Positions 46,002-55,069 are shown, counted from the stretch's first letter. The stretch is DNA of 64,000 nt from Burkholderia ambifaria AMMD (GCF_000203915.1 NC_008391.1:310001-374000), one strand, 5' to 3'. Numbers and translations are program-made. The notes: generated by a model not told the origin, from the letters alone.

Positions 46002-46765
46002 CGTGCGGCTCCTGCCGTGGTGCGTTGAATCAGGGGAAGAATGTCTTGTGTCGCGCGTGCGACGTCGTTCGGGAAGTCGATCTCGATCCACGGCGAACCC
46101 GTGACGTCGGCGACGTCGAACGAATGGCCGCCTTCGAGCAGCAGGTCACGCACGGCTTCCTCGTGCGGCATGTTCGCGCGGCCGCTGTCGACGTAGCCGG
46201 CGACGATTTTCGCGAGGCGGCGCGCGGTGCCTTCGGTGAAGCGGAAGAAGCCGACCGATTCGCCGATCGTGTCGTAGTCGAGGTCGACCGCGAGCTGCTT
46301 GCGCAACTCGACGGGCACGCCGTTCTTCAGGCACAGCTTGACGGGCTCGTCGCCGGCTTCGAAGTCGCGATCGATCAGCAGGCGGTCGACCGCCTTGTCC
46401 GAGTCGGCCACCAGCGCGTGCAGGATGTTCTCGTCGTAGAGCACGTCGGCGTCCATCAGCAGCACGTCGCCGCCGCGCGTCATCGCATCGGCGACGGTGT
46501 GCACGGTCAGCACGCTGCCGAGGTCGTAGCGCTCGTTGATCACGATCTCGGCGGTGCGGCCGAGGCGCTTCAATTCCTGCTCGACCTTCTCGGACTGGAA
46601 GCCGAGCCCGAGCACGATTTCATCGACGCCCGCGGCGTCGAGTACGCGCAGATGGCGCTCGAGCAGCGACACGTCGTCGAAGCGTAGCAGGCACTTCGGG
46701 TATTGCGCCTCGGGCGGTTGTTGCAGGCGCAAGCCGAGGCCTGCCGCAAGAATGATGGCTCGCAT
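45998..46765 (-). CDS. NTP_transferase family sugar-phosphate or phosphocholine-type nucleotidyltransferase
   Basis: The 255-aa protein has a Rossmann-like NTP_transferase start ([32 protein letters not shown]) and [14 protein letters not shown] with the metal Asp. The sequence is closer to LicC/phosphocholine cytidylyltransferase-type enzymes than to sugar ones. It is the second nucleotidyltransferase in the operon, distinct from the PEP mutase fusion partner. It may activate the head group or a lipid or alcohol acceptor. The start at 46765 has GGAG upstream; it overlaps the fusion gene by 4 nt. Confidence 0.85.
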   Translation of the reverse strand: MRAIILAAGLGLRLQQPPEAQYPKCLLRFDDVSLLERHLRVLDAAGVDEIVLGLGFQSEKVEQELKRLGRTAEIVINERYDLGSVLTVHTVADAMTRGGDVLLMDADVLYDENILHALVADSDKAVDRLLIDRDFEAGDEPVKLCLKNGVPVELRKQLAVDLDYDTIGESVGFFRFTEGTARRLAKIVAGYVDSGRANMPHEEAVRDLLLEGGHSFDVADVTGSPWIEIDFPNDVARATQDILPLIQRTTAGAAR

Positions 46766-46801
46766 GGGTTCTCCAACCAAAAAGCCGGCGGATCTGAACG
46801 A

Positions 46802-47803
46802 TCAGTCGGCGAGAGGCTGCGGCGCATGGCGCCGCTGCCAGTTTCTTTCACTGAAATGCAGATAGAGCAGGCCGGGCAGGCCGAGCGCGAGTTCGCGCGC
46901 GCGCTTCGCGAGCGACAGCGCGAGCGCCGCGTCGGGCGGCAGGCCGACCAGCGGGGCGAGCAGCAGGTAACCGCCTTCCTGTGCCCCGAGCGAGCCCGGG
47001 ATCGCGAACGCCGCACCGCGAATCGCCTGGCCGACGCTCTCGAGCAGCAGCGCGTCGAGCCAGCTGACCGGGTGCCCGAGGAAGTGCAGCGCGAGCCACA
47101 CTTCCGCGGTGCCGGCGATCCAGCCGGCGAGGCTCAACGCGAAGGTCTTCGCGACCTTCGCACGATCGCGGTACAGCCCGGCGACCGCGTTGTCGATCGC
47201 ATCCGCGCGGGTCGCCAGCGACGACCAGTCGCGCGGGCCGAGCAGCTTCGACGCGAGACGCATCCCGCGGCCGAACAGCCCGCGCCGCTGCGCCGCGTAG
47301 AACGCGACGGCGAGGGCGCCGAGCACGCCGGTGGCGATCAGCGCCGGCGTGCGCAGGTGCGCGACTGAATCGTGGGTCGCATACAGGCTGAACGCGGCGA
47401 TGCCGATCAGCGCGAACGCCATCTGCGCGAGCGCCTGCATCGTCGTGCCGACGGTCATCGCGGCGGCCGCATCGGCCATCCGCGTGCCGCGCTGCGCGAG
47501 GTAGCGCACCATCAGCACCGGGCCGCCGATCTGCCCGGCGGGCAGCAGGCTGTTCACGGATTCGCCGACCCAGCGCGCACGCAGCGCATTGCCGAGCTCG
47601 GCGGCCGGTTGGCCGCGGCGGAACATCACGGACACCGCGAACGCGTCGATCACGAGCGGCACGACGTGGAACGCCGCGACGAGCGCGAGGCCCCAGCCGG
47701 CCGCGAGGAGCGTCGACGCGACCGCGCCGACGCCCTGCCACGCGAGCAGGGCGATGAAGAGTGCCGTTCCGAGGGACAGCAGGATCAGGCCGGCGCGTGT
47801 CAT
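46802..47803 (-). CDS. HpnL/LPG-synthase-type flippase-like membrane protein
   Basis: The 333-aa protein has about eight TM segments and the flippase-like/LPG synthase TM signature: ESVNSLLPAGQIGGPVLMVR (conserved PAGQ-G-P) and GQAIRGAAFAIPGSLGAQEG. Members include HpnL and MprF-like flippases that move lipids between leaflets. In this operon it could flip a phosphonolipid made by the neighbouring CDP-alcohol transferase. It overlaps the upstream oxygenase gene by 4 nt (ATGA). Transport of a phosphonolipid is inference from context. Confidence 0.87.
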   Translation of the reverse strand: MTRAGLILLSLGTALFIALLAWQGVGAVASTLLAAGWGLALVAAFHVVPLVIDAFAVSVMFRRGQPAAELGNALRARWVGESVNSLLPAGQIGGPVLMVRYLAQRGTRMADAAAAMTVGTTMQALAQMAFALIGIAAFSLYATHDSVAHLRTPALIATGVLGALAVAFYAAQRRGLFGRGMRLASKLLGPRDWSSLATRADAIDNAVAGLYRDRAKVAKTFALSLAGWIAGTAEVWLALHFLGHPVSWLDALLLESVGQAIRGAAFAIPGSLGAQEGGYLLLAPLVGLPPDAALALSLAKRARELALGLPGLLYLHFSERNWQRRHAPQPLAD

Positions 47804-48609
47804 GACCCGCTCGACCGTCGCGTGGCCAGCTGCTTGAACACCTGGCGGAAACCGAAATACGCGATCGCGTCCTTCATGTTCGAGATGAAGCGCTTCCACG
47901 GCCGCATGCCGGGGTTGGTCACGTATTCGAAAGTCAGCGACACGCGCGTCTCGTTCTGGCCGAGCGGCGTGATCCGGTGGCGCAGCTTGTCGCCGTCGAA
48001 CAGCACGATGCCGCCGTCGGCGATCTGCACGGAACCCGGTTCGTCGGGCACGTCCGGATTGCGCGTATGCAGTTCGTAGTCGAGCCGGCACGACGATTCG
48101 TCGATCACGCCGATCAGCAGCGTATAGCGGCGGCCGTCGTAGTACGACGTGTCGTAGTGCCAGCCGATGTGGTCGCCCGGCTTCGTGTAGTAATACAGCG
48201 CGTATGCGTGCGGATCGTTCTCCGGCGACACCATCAGCTTGTCGCCCGTGATCTTCTCGAGGAAGCCGATCAGCGCCTTCGAGCGGTACAGTTCCGCGAT
48301 GTACGGTGCCTTTTCGTCGATCGTGTGCCGGCTCACGCTGCCGCCCTGCTTGTGGCCGGGCAGGTAATTGCGGTTCAGGCCGGGCTGCAGCGCGCGGGCC
48401 GCGGCCGCGAGTTTCGCGTGCGCGTCGGGCGGCAGGAATGCGTCCAGATACAGGAACGACCCCTGGCGCGTGTAGTCGCTGCGCAGGCGGTCGAGGTCGA
48501 GTTGGCCGACACAGCCGGCCACGGTGCGATCGGGATCGGCCGCCGCCGCGCGCGCAGGCGCGGGGCGTGCCGGGCTCAGCACGGAGTCGTCGCGCGTGCT
48601 AGAAGTCAT
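47800..48609 (-). CDS. 2-oxoglutarate/Fe(II)-dependent oxygenase
   Basis: The 269-aa protein has the HxD Fe ligands in GWHYDTSYYDGRRYTLL and a distal His followed by an Arg-type ligand region (LRHRITPLGQNETRVSLTFEY). This is the pattern of the 2OG-Fe(II) oxygenase/HalD family (prolyl-4-hydroxylase-like). It hydroxylates or otherwise oxidises a substrate, probably the phosphonate head group or a lipid intermediate. The start MTSSTRDDSVL overlaps the CDP-alcohol transferase stop by 4 nt. A long shadow frame upstream is not used. Confidence 0.88.
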   Translation of the reverse strand: MTSSTRDDSVLSPARPAPARAAAADPDRTVAGCVGQLDLDRLRSDYTRQGSFLYLDAFLPPDAHAKLAAAARALQPGLNRNYLPGHKQGGSVSRHTIDEKAPYIAELYRSKALIGFLEKITGDKLMVSPENDPHAYALYYYTKPGDHIGWHYDTSYYDGRRYTLLIGVIDESSCRLDYELHTRNPDVPDEPGSVQIADGGIVLFDGDKLRHRITPLGQNETRVSLTFEYVTNPGMRPWKRFISNMKDAIAYFGFRQVFKQLATRRSSGS

Positions 48610-49286
48610 TTGGAAGCCTGGATTTCGGTTGAATTCTGCGGGGTGTTGCCGCGGCGCACGATGCGCCACCAGTCGATCACGACCCACGCGGCGAACAGCG
48701 GGGCGCCGATCGACGCCGCGAGCAGGAACGGCTGGACGCTGTCGGTGAGCGTCACGAGCGGCAGCAGGTAGAGCACGTCTTCCGTCTCGAAGCCGCCGGC
48801 GAACGCCTGCTTGGTGCCGGCCTTGCCGGCGACCGACTCGATCCGCATGCGCAGGAAGAAGATCAGCGCGACGGCACCGCCGGCCAGCGCACCGAGCAGC
48901 ACCGGCGACGCGGCCATCTGGCCGCCCTGGGCGACGATGCCGACGCCCATGCTGACGAACAGCGCGACCGTCACGAGCGCGTCGGCCGCGAGGTCGTAAA
49001 AGTGACCGATCTTGCTGGACTTGCCGCTGATGCGCGCGAGTTCGCCGTCGGTGTGGTCGACGAAGTTCGACAGCACGATCAGGAATGCGCCTGCGTTGCT
49101 CCAGCCGAAGCCGCCTTGCGCCAGGCACCAGGCGCCGGCGAGGCCGATCAGCAGACGAAGGGTAGTGAGGTGATTCGGGGTGACCGGCGTGTCGATCAGC
49201 GGCCGGACGAGCGCGCGCGCGAGCCGCGCATCCCAAGTGCGTGGCAGCGGCGGTTCCGGGTGTTTGGCGGTTTTTCTTTGGTCCAT
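48606..49286 (-). CDS. CDP-alcohol phosphatidyltransferase family protein
   Basis: The 226-aa inner-membrane enzyme has the complete CDP-alcohol phosphotransferase motif D-G-x2-A-R-x8-G-x3-D-x3-D, visible as DGELARISGKSSKIGHFYDL plus AAD, and about five TM segments. These enzymes transfer a phosphoalcohol, or here plausibly a phosphonate, from a CMP-activated donor to a lipid alcohol. With two nucleotidyltransferases and PEP mutase in the same operon, it suggests phosphonolipid formation. It is the first gene; an upstream in-frame ATG at 49373 is an alternative start, and the region ahead is AT-rich. Confidence 0.9.
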   Translation of the reverse strand: MDQRKTAKHPEPPLPRTWDARLARALVRPLIDTPVTPNHLTTLRLLIGLAGAWCLAQGGFGWSNAGAFLIVLSNFVDHTDGELARISGKSSKIGHFYDLAADALVTVALFVSMGVGIVAQGGQMAASPVLLGALAGGAVALIFFLRMRIESVAGKAGTKQAFAGGFETEDVLYLLPLVTLTDSVQPFLLAASIGAPLFAAWVVIDWWRIVRRGNTPQNSTEIQASK

Positions 49287-49925
49287 CGGCGAAATATATA
49301 CGGAATTGTAACTTGTTGCTTTTTCTTCGATCAATGTCCTGACATCCGGGAGTGTTAACGCGATTCCGCGCATCGGCCGGTTACGCGCCGGATGCGCGAA
49401 ACGGCGTTCGCGCACCCGGGCCATATGTAATCCAGTGTGGTTCGCATGGCGCGACTGTCAAGGGCCCCCGGGCCTCGCCTAGAGCGCTCCGCGGCGCGGG
49501 CGCGCGTCCCCGGGTTGATGTGCATCAGGCCCGAAAAAGCGGCGCCGGGCGACAATTGGCCGCGTTGATCTTTGATCGGCCGCGGCATATTGATTCCCTG
49601 CGTTCTGGCAGTCAATCCGGAAAGGTCACGGTCGACTGATGTTCGGTCGGTCGTAATCCGGAGGCGGCATGTTGGCGATTCGCTTTCGCGCACCTTTCGG
49701 GTGCATTCGGCAGATTGTTCCGCCTGTCACAGAACGGCCATTCGATACCCGGCGCATTCAGTAAGTATCTTTTGCATTCAGCGGACATTTCGCGGCGATG
49801 GCCTCTGCGATACTCCGACCGTGCCTGTGGTGCCGGCCGCCCCTCGCGGCCCCAAGGGCTTCGCGTCGCTCAGGAGACACCCCCCGCGACGTCAACGACA
49901 GACCAAAAGCGTCAGATATATAGCC
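49287..49925. other. Divergent intergenic region without a gene
   Basis: About 640 nt between the phosphonate operon and the CoA-transferase gene. The left end (49287-49345) is AT-rich with a TATATA and likely holds the phosphonate operon promoter. The rest has no supported gene, RNA or clear operator. Confidence 0.5.
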
Positions 49926-51440
49926 ATGTCTTCATCACGCATCCTCGCTCCCGCCCTGCGTTCGCTCGTCCGCACCGCCGACGAAGCCGCCGCGCTGATC
50001 CGTCCCGGCATGACCGTCGCGATGAGCGGCTTCACCGGCTCGGGTTATCCGAAGGCCGTGCCGGCCGCGCTCGCCGCCCACATCGAGGCCGCCCACGCGC
50101 GCGGCGAGGACTTCCGGATCAACGTGCTGACGGGCGCGTCGACCGCGCCGGAACTCGACGGCGCGCTCGCCCGCACCAACGGCATCTCGATGCGCCTGCC
50201 GTACCAGTCCGACCCGACGCTGCGCGACAAGATCAATAGCGGCGAAGTCGACTACCAGGACGTCCACCTGAGCCACGTCGCGCAATACGCGTGGTTCGGG
50301 CTGTACGGCGACCTCGACGTCGCGATCGTCGAAGTCGCGGGCATCCGCGAGGACGGGCTGCTGATTCCGTCCGCATCGATCGGCAACAACAAGACGTGGC
50401 TCGAGCAGGCGAAGCACGTGATCCTCGAAGTCAACTCGCGCCAGCCGCTCGGCCTCGACGGGATGCACGACGTCTATTACGGCACCGCGCTGCCGCCGCA
50501 CCGCAAGCCGATTCCGCTGACCAAAAGCGACGACCGGATCGGCGAGCCGTACCTGCGCTGCCCGGCCGACAAGATCGTCGCGATCGTCGAGACCGACGCG
50601 CCGGACCGCAGCAACGCGTTCTCCGCGCCGGACGCCACGTCCAAGCAGATCGCGCTGCAACTGATCGATTTCCTGCGCCACGAAGTGAAGCGCGGCCGTC
50701 TGCCGGAAAACCTGCTGCCGCTGCAGTCGGGGGTCGGCAACATCACGAACGCGGTGCTCGCGGAACTGAGCTCGGCCGGCTTCTCGAACCTGACCGCGTA
50801 CACCGAGGTGATCCAGGACGGCATGCTCGACCTGCTCGACGACGGCACGCTGAGCTTCGCGTCGGCCACCGCGCTGTCGCTGAGCCCGGCCGCCGTACAG
50901 CGCTTCGCCGACGAGATCGCGACGTTCCGCGAAAAAATCCTGCTGCGCCCTCAGGAGATCAGCAACCATCCGGAACTCGTGCGCCGCCTCGGCTGCATCG
51001 CGATGAACGGGATGATCGAGGCCGACATCTACGGCAACGTGAACTCGACGCACGTGATGGGCACGAAGATCCAGAACGGCATCGGCGGCTCGGGCGACTT
51101 CGCGCGCAACGGCTACCTGTCGTGCTTCATGTCGGCCAGCACCGCGAAGGGCGGCGCGATCTCGCGGATCGTGCCGATGGCGAGCCACGTCGACCATACC
51201 GAGCACGACGTCGCGGTGGTCGTCACCGAGCAGGGGCTCGCCGATCTGCGCGGCCTGTCGCCGAAGCAGCGGGCGCGCAAGATCATCGCGACCTGCGCGC
51301 ATCCCGATTACCGTCCGATGCTCGAGGACTACTTCGAGCGCGCGTCGCGCGAGAGCTTCGGCAAGCACACGCCGCACCTGCTCGCCGAGGCGCTGTCGTG
51401 GCACGAACGCTATGTGCGCACCGGGACGATGAAGGCCTGA
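49926..51440 (+). CDS. Succinyl-CoA:acetate CoA-transferase (acetyl-CoA hydrolase family)
   Basis: The 504-aa class I CoA-transferase of the AarC/Cat1 type has Glu294 in AYTEVIQDG, the position of the catalytic Glu in Acetobacter AarC. It also has the family motifs SGVGNITNAVLAEL and NGIGGSGDFARNG. It moves CoA between succinyl-CoA and acetate, bypassing succinyl-CoA synthetase or detoxifying acetate. The start MSSSRILAPALRSLVR was chosen because it matches family length. It stands alone, divergent from the phosphonate operon and followed by a MerR gene 200 nt later. No AarC-type operon partners are visible. Confidence 0.93.
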   Translation: MSSSRILAPALRSLVRTADEAAALIRPGMTVAMSGFTGSGYPKAVPAALAAHIEAAHARGEDFRINVLTGASTAPELDGALARTNGISMRLPYQSDPTLRDKINSGEVDYQDVHLSHVAQYAWFGLYGDLDVAIVEVAGIREDGLLIPSASIGNNKTWLEQAKHVILEVNSRQPLGLDGMHDVYYGTALPPHRKPIPLTKSDDRIGEPYLRCPADKIVAIVETDAPDRSNAFSAPDATSKQIALQLIDFLRHEVKRGRLPENLLPLQSGVGNITNAVLAELSSAGFSNLTAYTEVIQDGMLDLLDDGTLSFASATALSLSPAAVQRFADEIATFREKILLRPQEISNHPELVRRLGCIAMNGMIEADIYGNVNSTHVMGTKIQNGIGGSGDFARNGYLSCFMSASTAKGGAISRIVPMASHVDHTEHDVAVVVTEQGLADLRGLSPKQRARKIIATCAHPDYRPMLEDYFERASRESFGKHTPHLLAEALSWHERYVRTGTMKA

Positions 51441-51616
51441 GGTGGCCGGGCGCGGGCGGCGGCGCGCATGTCGTCTCGTCAGCCCATCGCCGCGTGCGCG
51501 ACGTCGATGCTCGCCGTTTTCCGCGGCGGGCGGGGGCGCGACCGGAGAGGAGTCGGTTTCGGCGGGTTCATGGCGGTCCAGCCTTGTGTCGAAGGAGTCG
51601 AGCGGCTATCTTGCAA

Positions 51617-51634
51617 CTTCAAGTTCACTTGAGG
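51617..51634 (+). promoter_or_regulatory. MerR-type dyad directly ahead of the MerR gene
   Basis: CTTCAAGTTCACTTGAGG is close to the SoxR/MerR dyad CCTCAAGTTAACTTGAGG. It ends 6 nt before the ATG of the MerR gene, with TTGCAA (51611-51616) as a -35-like hexamer. It suggests autoregulation from a nearly leaderless promoter. Confidence 0.55.
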
Positions 51635-51640
51635 TCAAGC

Positions 51641-52066
51641 ATGAGCCGCCTGGATATCGCCGATGTCGCGCGTCGCTCGGGATTGCCCGCGTCGACGCTG
51701 CGCTACTACGAGGAAAAGGGATTGATCGTGCCGAACGGCCGTCACGGGCTGCGGCGCCAGTACGACGAGTCGGTGCTGGAGCGCCTTGCGCTCATCGCGC
51801 TTGGCCGGGAGGCCGGTTTCGCGCTCGACGACATCCTCGCGATGTTCGGCGCGGATGGCCGACCGGCGATCGATCGCGCGAAGCTCGACGACAAGGCCGA
51901 CGAGCTCGACCGTACGATCCGCCGTCTCGGTGCGGTGCGCGATGCGCTGCGGCATGCGGCCGTGTGCCCGGCGCCGAGTCATCTCGAGTGTCCGTCGTTC
52001 CGCAAGCTGCTGCGCGTCGCCGCGCACCGTCATCCGGCGCGTCGCACGAAGGCGGAAGGCGCGTAG
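51641..52066 (+). CDS. MerR-family transcriptional regulator
   Basis: The 141-aa protein has a MerR-type winged HTH at residues 1-70 (MSRLDIADVARRSGLPASTL, then RYYEEKGLIVPNGR) and a short dimerisation helix. It ends in a C-terminal segment with two Cys (AAVCPAPSHLECPSFRKLLR). The Cys pair is unlike the SoxR 2Fe-2S cluster motif, so it may bind a metal or sense thiols, but this is not shown. A SoxR-box-like dyad lies immediately upstream. It is downstream of a CoA-transferase and convergent with the helix-hairpin-helix gene; no obvious efflux or detox target is adjacent. Confidence 0.9.
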   Translation: MSRLDIADVARRSGLPASTLRYYEEKGLIVPNGRHGLRRQYDESVLERLALIALGREAGFALDDILAMFGADGRPAIDRAKLDDKADELDRTIRRLGAVRDALRHAAVCPAPSHLECPSFRKLLRVAAHRHPARRTKAEGA

Positions 52067-52144
52067 GCGGTTCGGCTTGCCGGAGTGAGGCGCGCGAGCG
52101 TGCGACGGGGCAGGCAAGCTGCGGCGGCTAACGCCTCGCGCGCG

Positions 52145-53023
52145 TCATCCCGCGTAATAGACGCGGCATTCCATCTCGCGTCCGCGCACGATGCGCTTGC
52201 CGACGAGCGAACCGAACGTTTCGGTGACGACCGTCCGCTGGTGCTCGCATTGCAACGCATCGTAGAAGTAGAGCGCGACCCAGTCCGCGGTGCGGCCGGC
52301 TTCATGCGGGCGGGCGGGATACGGGCACAGTGCGGTGAAATGCCAGCCGCCTTTCGTCATGTGCATCACGGGCGGCGACACGCTGACGTCCGCGTTCACG
52401 CGGCGCGTCACGAGCATCGGCAGGATGCCGGCGGCGGCCTTGTTGCGGTACAGGCGGTCGATGTAAAGCAGCAGTTCGACAGGCGGCTCGGTGCCGAGGT
52501 CGGCGTCCTGCGCGTGGCCTTGCCAGCGCCGGCGCCGGCTCAGCACGTCGTCGAGCGCCGCGCGGATGCCGGCCGCGCGACGCGGGCCGACGCCCGAAAT
52601 CGCGTCGAGCTGGCCGCTGAGGGCCGCGCGTTCGAGCTCCTCGAGCGTATCGATGTGCAACTGGTCGTGAATCCGCAGCGCGAGCGCATGCCCGATGCCC
52701 GGCACGGCTTCGAACGCGGACACGCGTTCGGCATCGCCGCGCAGCCGATCGAGCAGGCGCCAGCGCCCGGTCACCAGCCATTCGGCGATCGCCTGCGCGA
52801 CGCCCGTGCCGACCTCCGGCAGCGCGCCGAGCGCATCGACACCGCCCGCGTTGAAGCGCGTACGGATGCCGTCGTCGAGCGACTCGATCGTATCGGCCGA
52901 CGCGCGGTAGGCGGCAACCCGGTAAGGATTCGCGCCCTGATCGGCAAGCAGCTGCGCGGCTTCGCGCAGGCAAGCCGCGATTTGCCGGTTTTCCTCGTGC
53001 GTCTGGCTGATGGTCGTCTGCAT
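52145..53023 (-). CDS. Helix-hairpin-helix protein related to the N-terminus of PolX
   Basis: The 292-aa protein resembles the N-terminal 8-kDa and HhH part of family X DNA polymerases. NRQIAACLREAAQLLADQGA and NPYRVAAYRASADTIES match the PolX start, followed by HhH motifs LPEVGTGVAQAIAEWL, VPGIGHALALRIHD and ISGVGPRRAAGIRAAL. No polymerase catalytic Asp triad or PHP domain follows; residues about 190-290 are a distinct domain (LLLYIDRLYRNKAAAGILPM, WVALYFYDAL). A DNA-binding or repair role is plausible. The start MQTTISQTHEEN was chosen over the in-frame ATG at 53047. Confidence 0.82.
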   Translation of the reverse strand: MQTTISQTHEENRQIAACLREAAQLLADQGANPYRVAAYRASADTIESLDDGIRTRFNAGGVDALGALPEVGTGVAQAIAEWLVTGRWRLLDRLRGDAERVSAFEAVPGIGHALALRIHDQLHIDTLEELERAALSGQLDAISGVGPRRAAGIRAALDDVLSRRRRWQGHAQDADLGTEPPVELLLYIDRLYRNKAAAGILPMLVTRRVNADVSVSPPVMHMTKGGWHFTALCPYPARPHEAGRTADWVALYFYDALQCEHQRTVVTETFGSLVGKRIVRGREMECRVYYAG

Positions 53024-53211
53024 GGTGCGGGACCTGGGGAAGCGCAAACGGAAAGAACGGCGCGCGCAACGCGCGGGCCGCCGTTCATTTCAGCACATTG
53101 TCACGGGAAGCGACGAACAAAAATTGATGCGTGTCAATAGCAAACGTTGCACAGGCGGGAACCGCGCCGCGCGCGCGTTCGTGCCGGGATAGGGCACGAA
53201 CGCGTGACCGG

Positions 53212-54762
53212 TTACGCGTCGAGGAACGACTCCGCGCCCTCGGCTTCCGCAGCCGTGCGCAGCGTGGCGAGCGCGCGCTTCTCGATCTGCCGCACGCGTT
53301 CGCGCGACATGCCCGCGTCCTGCGCGATCGCGTCGTAGGTGTCGGGCTCGGCGCCACCGAGGCCGAACCGCCGACGCAGCACGTCGGCTTCGGCCGGCGT
53401 GACCGAGCGCAGCAGCGACGTCACGCATTCGCGCATGCGCGTGTCCGCGAGGCGCTCGAACGGGCTCGCCGACGCCTGGTCCTCGATCAGGTCGACGAGG
53501 CCCGTCTCCGCGTCGGGCAGCGGCGTGTCGAGCGACAGCGGCTCGGCAGGCAGCGCGAGCACCGCACGCAGCTTGCCCTCGGGGAGCCCGGATTCGGCGG
53601 CCAGTTCGGCCGGCGTCGCGCGGCGGCCCGTGCGTTGGCGAAAGCGCAGCGCATGCCGCTGCACGCGCTGGTACTGGTCGCCGACGTGCACGGGCACGCG
53701 GATCGTGCGCGAACGGTCGGCTACCGCGCGTGCGACCGCCTGCCGGATCCACCAGGTCGCATAGGTCGAGAACTTGAAGCCGCGCCGGTATTCGAACTTC
53801 TCGATCGCCCGCATCAGGCCGAGGCAGCCGTCCTGCACGAGGTCGGGCAGGTCAACGCCGCGGTTCATGTACTTGCGCGCGATCGACAGCACGAGCCGCA
53901 GGTTCGCCTCCAGCATCGCGCGGGTACCGTCGCGTACCTTTTGCTGACCGTCGCTCAGCGCGGCGCCGAGCGCACGGCGCGCGACTGCGTCGAAGCATGC
54001 GGCGTCGCTGTCGGCGGCGGCATTGGCCGGCGCGGTGGCAAGCGCGCGCACGATGCGGCTCGCATCGTCGACGGCCGGCGCAACCCACGCGAGCGAACCG
54101 AGCAGTGCGGCGAGGCGGTTGCGCGCGTCGCGGTATTCGGCTGAGCGGCAGCCTTGCGCGTGCAATGCGGCGCGCAGGGCCGTGATGGCGGCCTGCAGCG
54201 TGTCGTAGCGCGCGGGTGCCGGCGTGTCGCCTTCGCCGTCGCGGCTGTCATCGGCTTCGTCTCCGGCCGCGACGCTTCCACCCGTTGCACCATGGCGCGC
54301 GAGCAGCGCATCGACCGCCGCCGGATAGCCGGCGAGCGCGTGCAGGATCTGATGGCGGCCCGTTTCGATCTCGCGGGCGAGCACGATTTCGTCCTCGCGC
54401 TTGAGCAGCGGCACCGCATGAATGCGTCGCATATAGAGCGCGAGCGGATCGGTCGACGCGCTCGTGCCGCGGGCGAGATCGCCGAGCAGCGCGCGGCCCT
54501 CGTCGAGCGCATCGCGATCGACGTCGACCGGTGCCGCGCCCGCGAACGGCGCCGGCGAGGCCGGCTCGTCGAGGACGGCGATGCCGATGTCCGCGAGCGC
54601 GGCGCGCACGACGTCCAGCGCGTCGGGGCTGTCGCTTTCCGGCGGCAGCGCGTCGACGAGGTCGGCGTGCGTCAGATAACCCTGTTCGCCGGCGAGCGCC
54701 AGCAGCTGGATGATCGGATCGAGGGGCGTGTCCGCCCGAAGCGTGGGGCGTGGCGTAGTCAT
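53212..54762 (-). CDS. RpoD-like group 2 sigma-70 factor
   Basis: The protein has about 516 aa and the full order of sigma-70 regions. A region 1.1-like N-terminus ([20 protein letters not shown]) is followed by region 1.2 ([20 protein letters not shown]). Region 2 contains [20 protein letters not shown], close to RpoD -10 recognition, and region 4 contains [16 protein letters not shown]. It is shorter than housekeeping RpoD (the non-conserved region is reduced). The region 2.4 and 4.2 residues resemble RpoD, so overlapping promoter recognition is expected. No anti-sigma gene is adjacent. The frame is open 78 nt further upstream; ATG 54762 was chosen. Confidence 0.92.
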   Translation of the reverse strand: MTTPRPTLRADTPLDPIIQLLALAGEQGYLTHADLVDALPPESDSPDALDVVRAALADIGIAVLDEPASPAPFAGAAPVDVDRDALDEGRALLGDLARGTSASTDPLALYMRRIHAVPLLKREDEIVLAREIETGRHQILHALAGYPAAVDALLARHGATGGSVAAGDEADDSRDGEGDTPAPARYDTLQAAITALRAALHAQGCRSAEYRDARNRLAALLGSLAWVAPAVDDASRIVRALATAPANAAADSDAACFDAVARRALGAALSDGQQKVRDGTRAMLEANLRLVLSIARKYMNRGVDLPDLVQDGCLGLMRAIEKFEYRRGFKFSTYATWWIRQAVARAVADRSRTIRVPVHVGDQYQRVQRHALRFRQRTGRRATPAELAAESGLPEGKLRAVLALPAEPLSLDTPLPDAETGLVDLIEDQASASPFERLADTRMRECVTSLLRSVTPAEADVLRRRFGLGGAEPDTYDAIAQDAGMSRERVRQIEKRALATLRTAAEAEGAESFLDA

Positions 54763-55069
54763 GTCGATGGCGGTGTGAGCCGCGTTCCTGTTGGGCGGGC
54801 CGAAGTCCGCTGGTTTCAGGCCGCCGGGGGCCGCGAACACCCGTCCGCGCCGGCCAGCCTGACTGAATATCCAAGTGAGGGCATTTGCGCCAACTTCAAC
54901 GCCGGCGCGCCAGACGCGCGAGCACGCAGCGTACCCGCGCGGTGCGACCCCTTCAATTGTGATGGCGAAACAAAAAGTAACCGATCAAACCCGCAGAAAT
55001 ATGCAGGGGACGTAAGCTAGAGTCAGGCGCGCGCCACGCGGCGACGCACGAATTCCTGCGGAGCTTCAC
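54763..55069. other. Intergenic region between sigma factor and lipoprotein genes
   Basis: About 300 nt with no supported gene. It lies between divergent starts and should hold both promoters; no convincing consensus was identified. Confidence 0.45.
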
